A stretch of 5,790 nucleotides of DNA from contig CAZLOB010000020.1 in assembly GCA_964561135.1 (NCBI GenBank), positions 1-5,790 on the forward strand, read 5' to 3'. The notes beneath the pieces are model-generated. The model saw only the letters and a list, made by a program, of their open reading frames with translations. It was not told the origin of the DNA and made no database searches. Numbering within the stretch: position 1 is the first letter of the stretch; every line of letters begins with the position of its first letter. The stretch is from JANXDG01 sp964561135. GTDB lineage: Bacteria; Elusimicrobiota; Endomicrobiia; DTEH01. Of the stretch, positions 4,917 to 5,790 are shown piece after piece. The position numbers and the translations under genes are program-made.

Positions 4917-5790
4917 CTTCTGGCTTCACATACTCATAAGGATGCTCGGGATGTTTGCAGTTTCTCTGATTGCATTTTGGAAAGCCGAGTTCTTCAAAAA
5001 TATCATGTATTTCTCTATTAATAAATTCTTGGTGAATTTTTATGATATCCGAAGAAAGTTTTGAATTTATAAAATCAATAGGTATCAACATCTCATTATA
5101 ATGATAAACCTTCATTTGTATTGCACCTAATCCTTCTGGTGGTCTACATAAAAGCTCTTTCCAAAGTTTAAATAACATACTATTAAGCAAGATGTTTAAT
5201 TTAATAGTATCTTCTTGGCTATAACACCAATAAAGAGCAGCATCTATAAATGAATATTCATTATAAAAACAGTAAAATCTTTTGTCCTCAAACATTGGCA
5301 AAATATTTTTACTTATTTCCCACACCCCCAAATTCCACCATCTTGGTCTTGAAGCACAGGTTGGTCTTTTGTGATATCCTTTCTTTTCTCCCCACTTTAT
5401 ATATTCCAACGCATATGTCCCTTTAAGTTCTTCTTTTGATTTATGACACATAAAAACTTTGTATCTCAAATCTTCTTCTCTTACCAAAATTGTTTTTAGT
5501 TCTCTTGGTGATTTGATAACTGGTTTTAAAAATTCCTCCTCAATATATCCCTCCCAACCAGCAGAGTTTTTCACATGCAAAAGTCCTTTGGGTGCTGGCT
5601 TCCCCGTTGGCTTTAAATAGAAAAATTCATTAGCTCCTGTTTTAATTCCATAATAATCTTTTGCAATATCTCCCAACCTTACAAGCTTATCCTTTCCCTT
5701 TTCCAAAATCTTAAATAAAATCTCTGGTGCTCTTAGATACTTCCCACCCCATTTGTTGCCAATGTAAGTTAAGTGTTTTACATCCTTTTT
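4765..5790 (-). CDS. N-6 adenine DNA methyltransferase, C-terminal part (5' end outside window)
   Basis: The frame is open to the window edge. A TTG at 5706 is an internal leucine codon, not the start: the upstream 28 codons (KKDVKHLTYIGNKWGGKYLR, then APEILFKI) continue a sequence familiar from class I SAM-dependent N-6 DNA methylases of the Eco57I/TaqI-like group. The 341 visible residues hold the target-recognition part, including LGDIAKDYYGIKTGANEFFYL, RPRWWNLG, and CRPPEGLGAIQMKVYHYNE. A Cys/His cluster (CNQRNCKHPEHP) follows, then a helical C-terminus. The SAM-binding and N/DPPY catalytic motifs would lie upstream, outside the window. Such enzymes modify adenine for restriction or other phage-defence systems; which system this serves cannot be told from here. 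Its last 50 codons are duplicated at 2914-3071. The HTH-peptidase gene begins 37 bases downstream. Confidence 0.88.
   Translation of the reverse strand, partial: KKDVKHLTYIGNKWGGKYLRAPEILFKILEKGKDKLVRLGDIAKDYYGIKTGANEFFYLKPTGKPAPKGLLHVKNSAGWEGYIEEEFLKPVIKSPRELKTILVREEDLRYKVFMCHKSKEELKGTYALEYIKWGEKKGYHKRPTCASRPRWWNLGVWEISKNILPMFEDKRFYCFYNEYSFIDAALYWCYSQEDTIKLNILLNSMLFKLWKELLCRPPEGLGAIQMKVYHYNEMLIPIDFINSKLSSDIIKIHQEFINREIHDIFEELGFPKCNQRNCKHPEHPYEYVKPEEVSFDRIMPDRKELDKIVFEALGLTEEEQLEVYRAVLELVKNRLLKAKSK

Noticed and set aside
4776..5021. Plus-strand ORF of 81 codons across the methyltransferase 3' end
   Set aside because: It is antisense to the methyltransferase C-terminus. Its open frame follows from the codon use of the real gene, and the duplicated segment gives no independent support.
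5704..5706. TTG as the start of the methyltransferase gene
   Set aside because: The frame stays open to the window edge and the upstream codons encode family-typical sequence (GNKWGGKYLRAPE), so this is an internal leucine codon.

Overview
This is an AT-rich window (about one-third GC by eye) in which every gene I can support lies on the minus strand, so transcription runs from right to left. An OmpA-type peptidoglycan-binding protein with a signal peptide points to a diderm (outer-membrane) bacterium. The Lys/Glu/Ile-rich proteins and the methylase type would fit a low-GC, possibly thermophilic lineage, but I cannot name the taxon from the sequence.

The right half (about 2914-5790) looks like a defence or mobile-gene segment. 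In transcription order it holds the 3' part of an N-6 adenine DNA methyltransferase gene that runs off the window; a strong ribosome binding site and a gene for an Xre-type HTH protein fused to an ImmA/IrrE zinc peptidase; and a PIN-domain (DUF4411-type) toxin gene. A second, truncated copy of the methyltransferase 3' end follows directly. The HTH-peptidase and PIN genes form a recognisable toxin-antitoxin arrangement. The pair is bracketed by 158-bp direct repeats (4759-4916 and 2914-3071; 7 mismatches, no gaps) that are the last ~50 codons of the methyltransferase gene. The toxin gene is broken near its start by a perfect 5-bp tandem duplication (3546-3555). Removing one copy restores a family-like N-terminus with the first catalytic aspartate.

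The left half (1-2748) holds the OmpA-family protein, then a carbohydrate-type ABC importer: a MalF-like permease, a MalG-like permease and the first 22 codons of a MalK-like ATPase cut by the window edge. The three transporter genes are joined by ATGA stop/start overlaps, a tightly coupled operon. The ompA-like gene lies only 29 bases upstream and could share the transcript. No solute-binding-protein gene is visible in the window. The MalF-like permease has an unusually degenerate EAA loop.

The main non-routine observations are the repeat-bracketed toxin-antitoxin cassette behind the methyltransferase gene and the small-duplication frameshift in its toxin. I see no RNA genes, CRISPR array, integrase or transposase.
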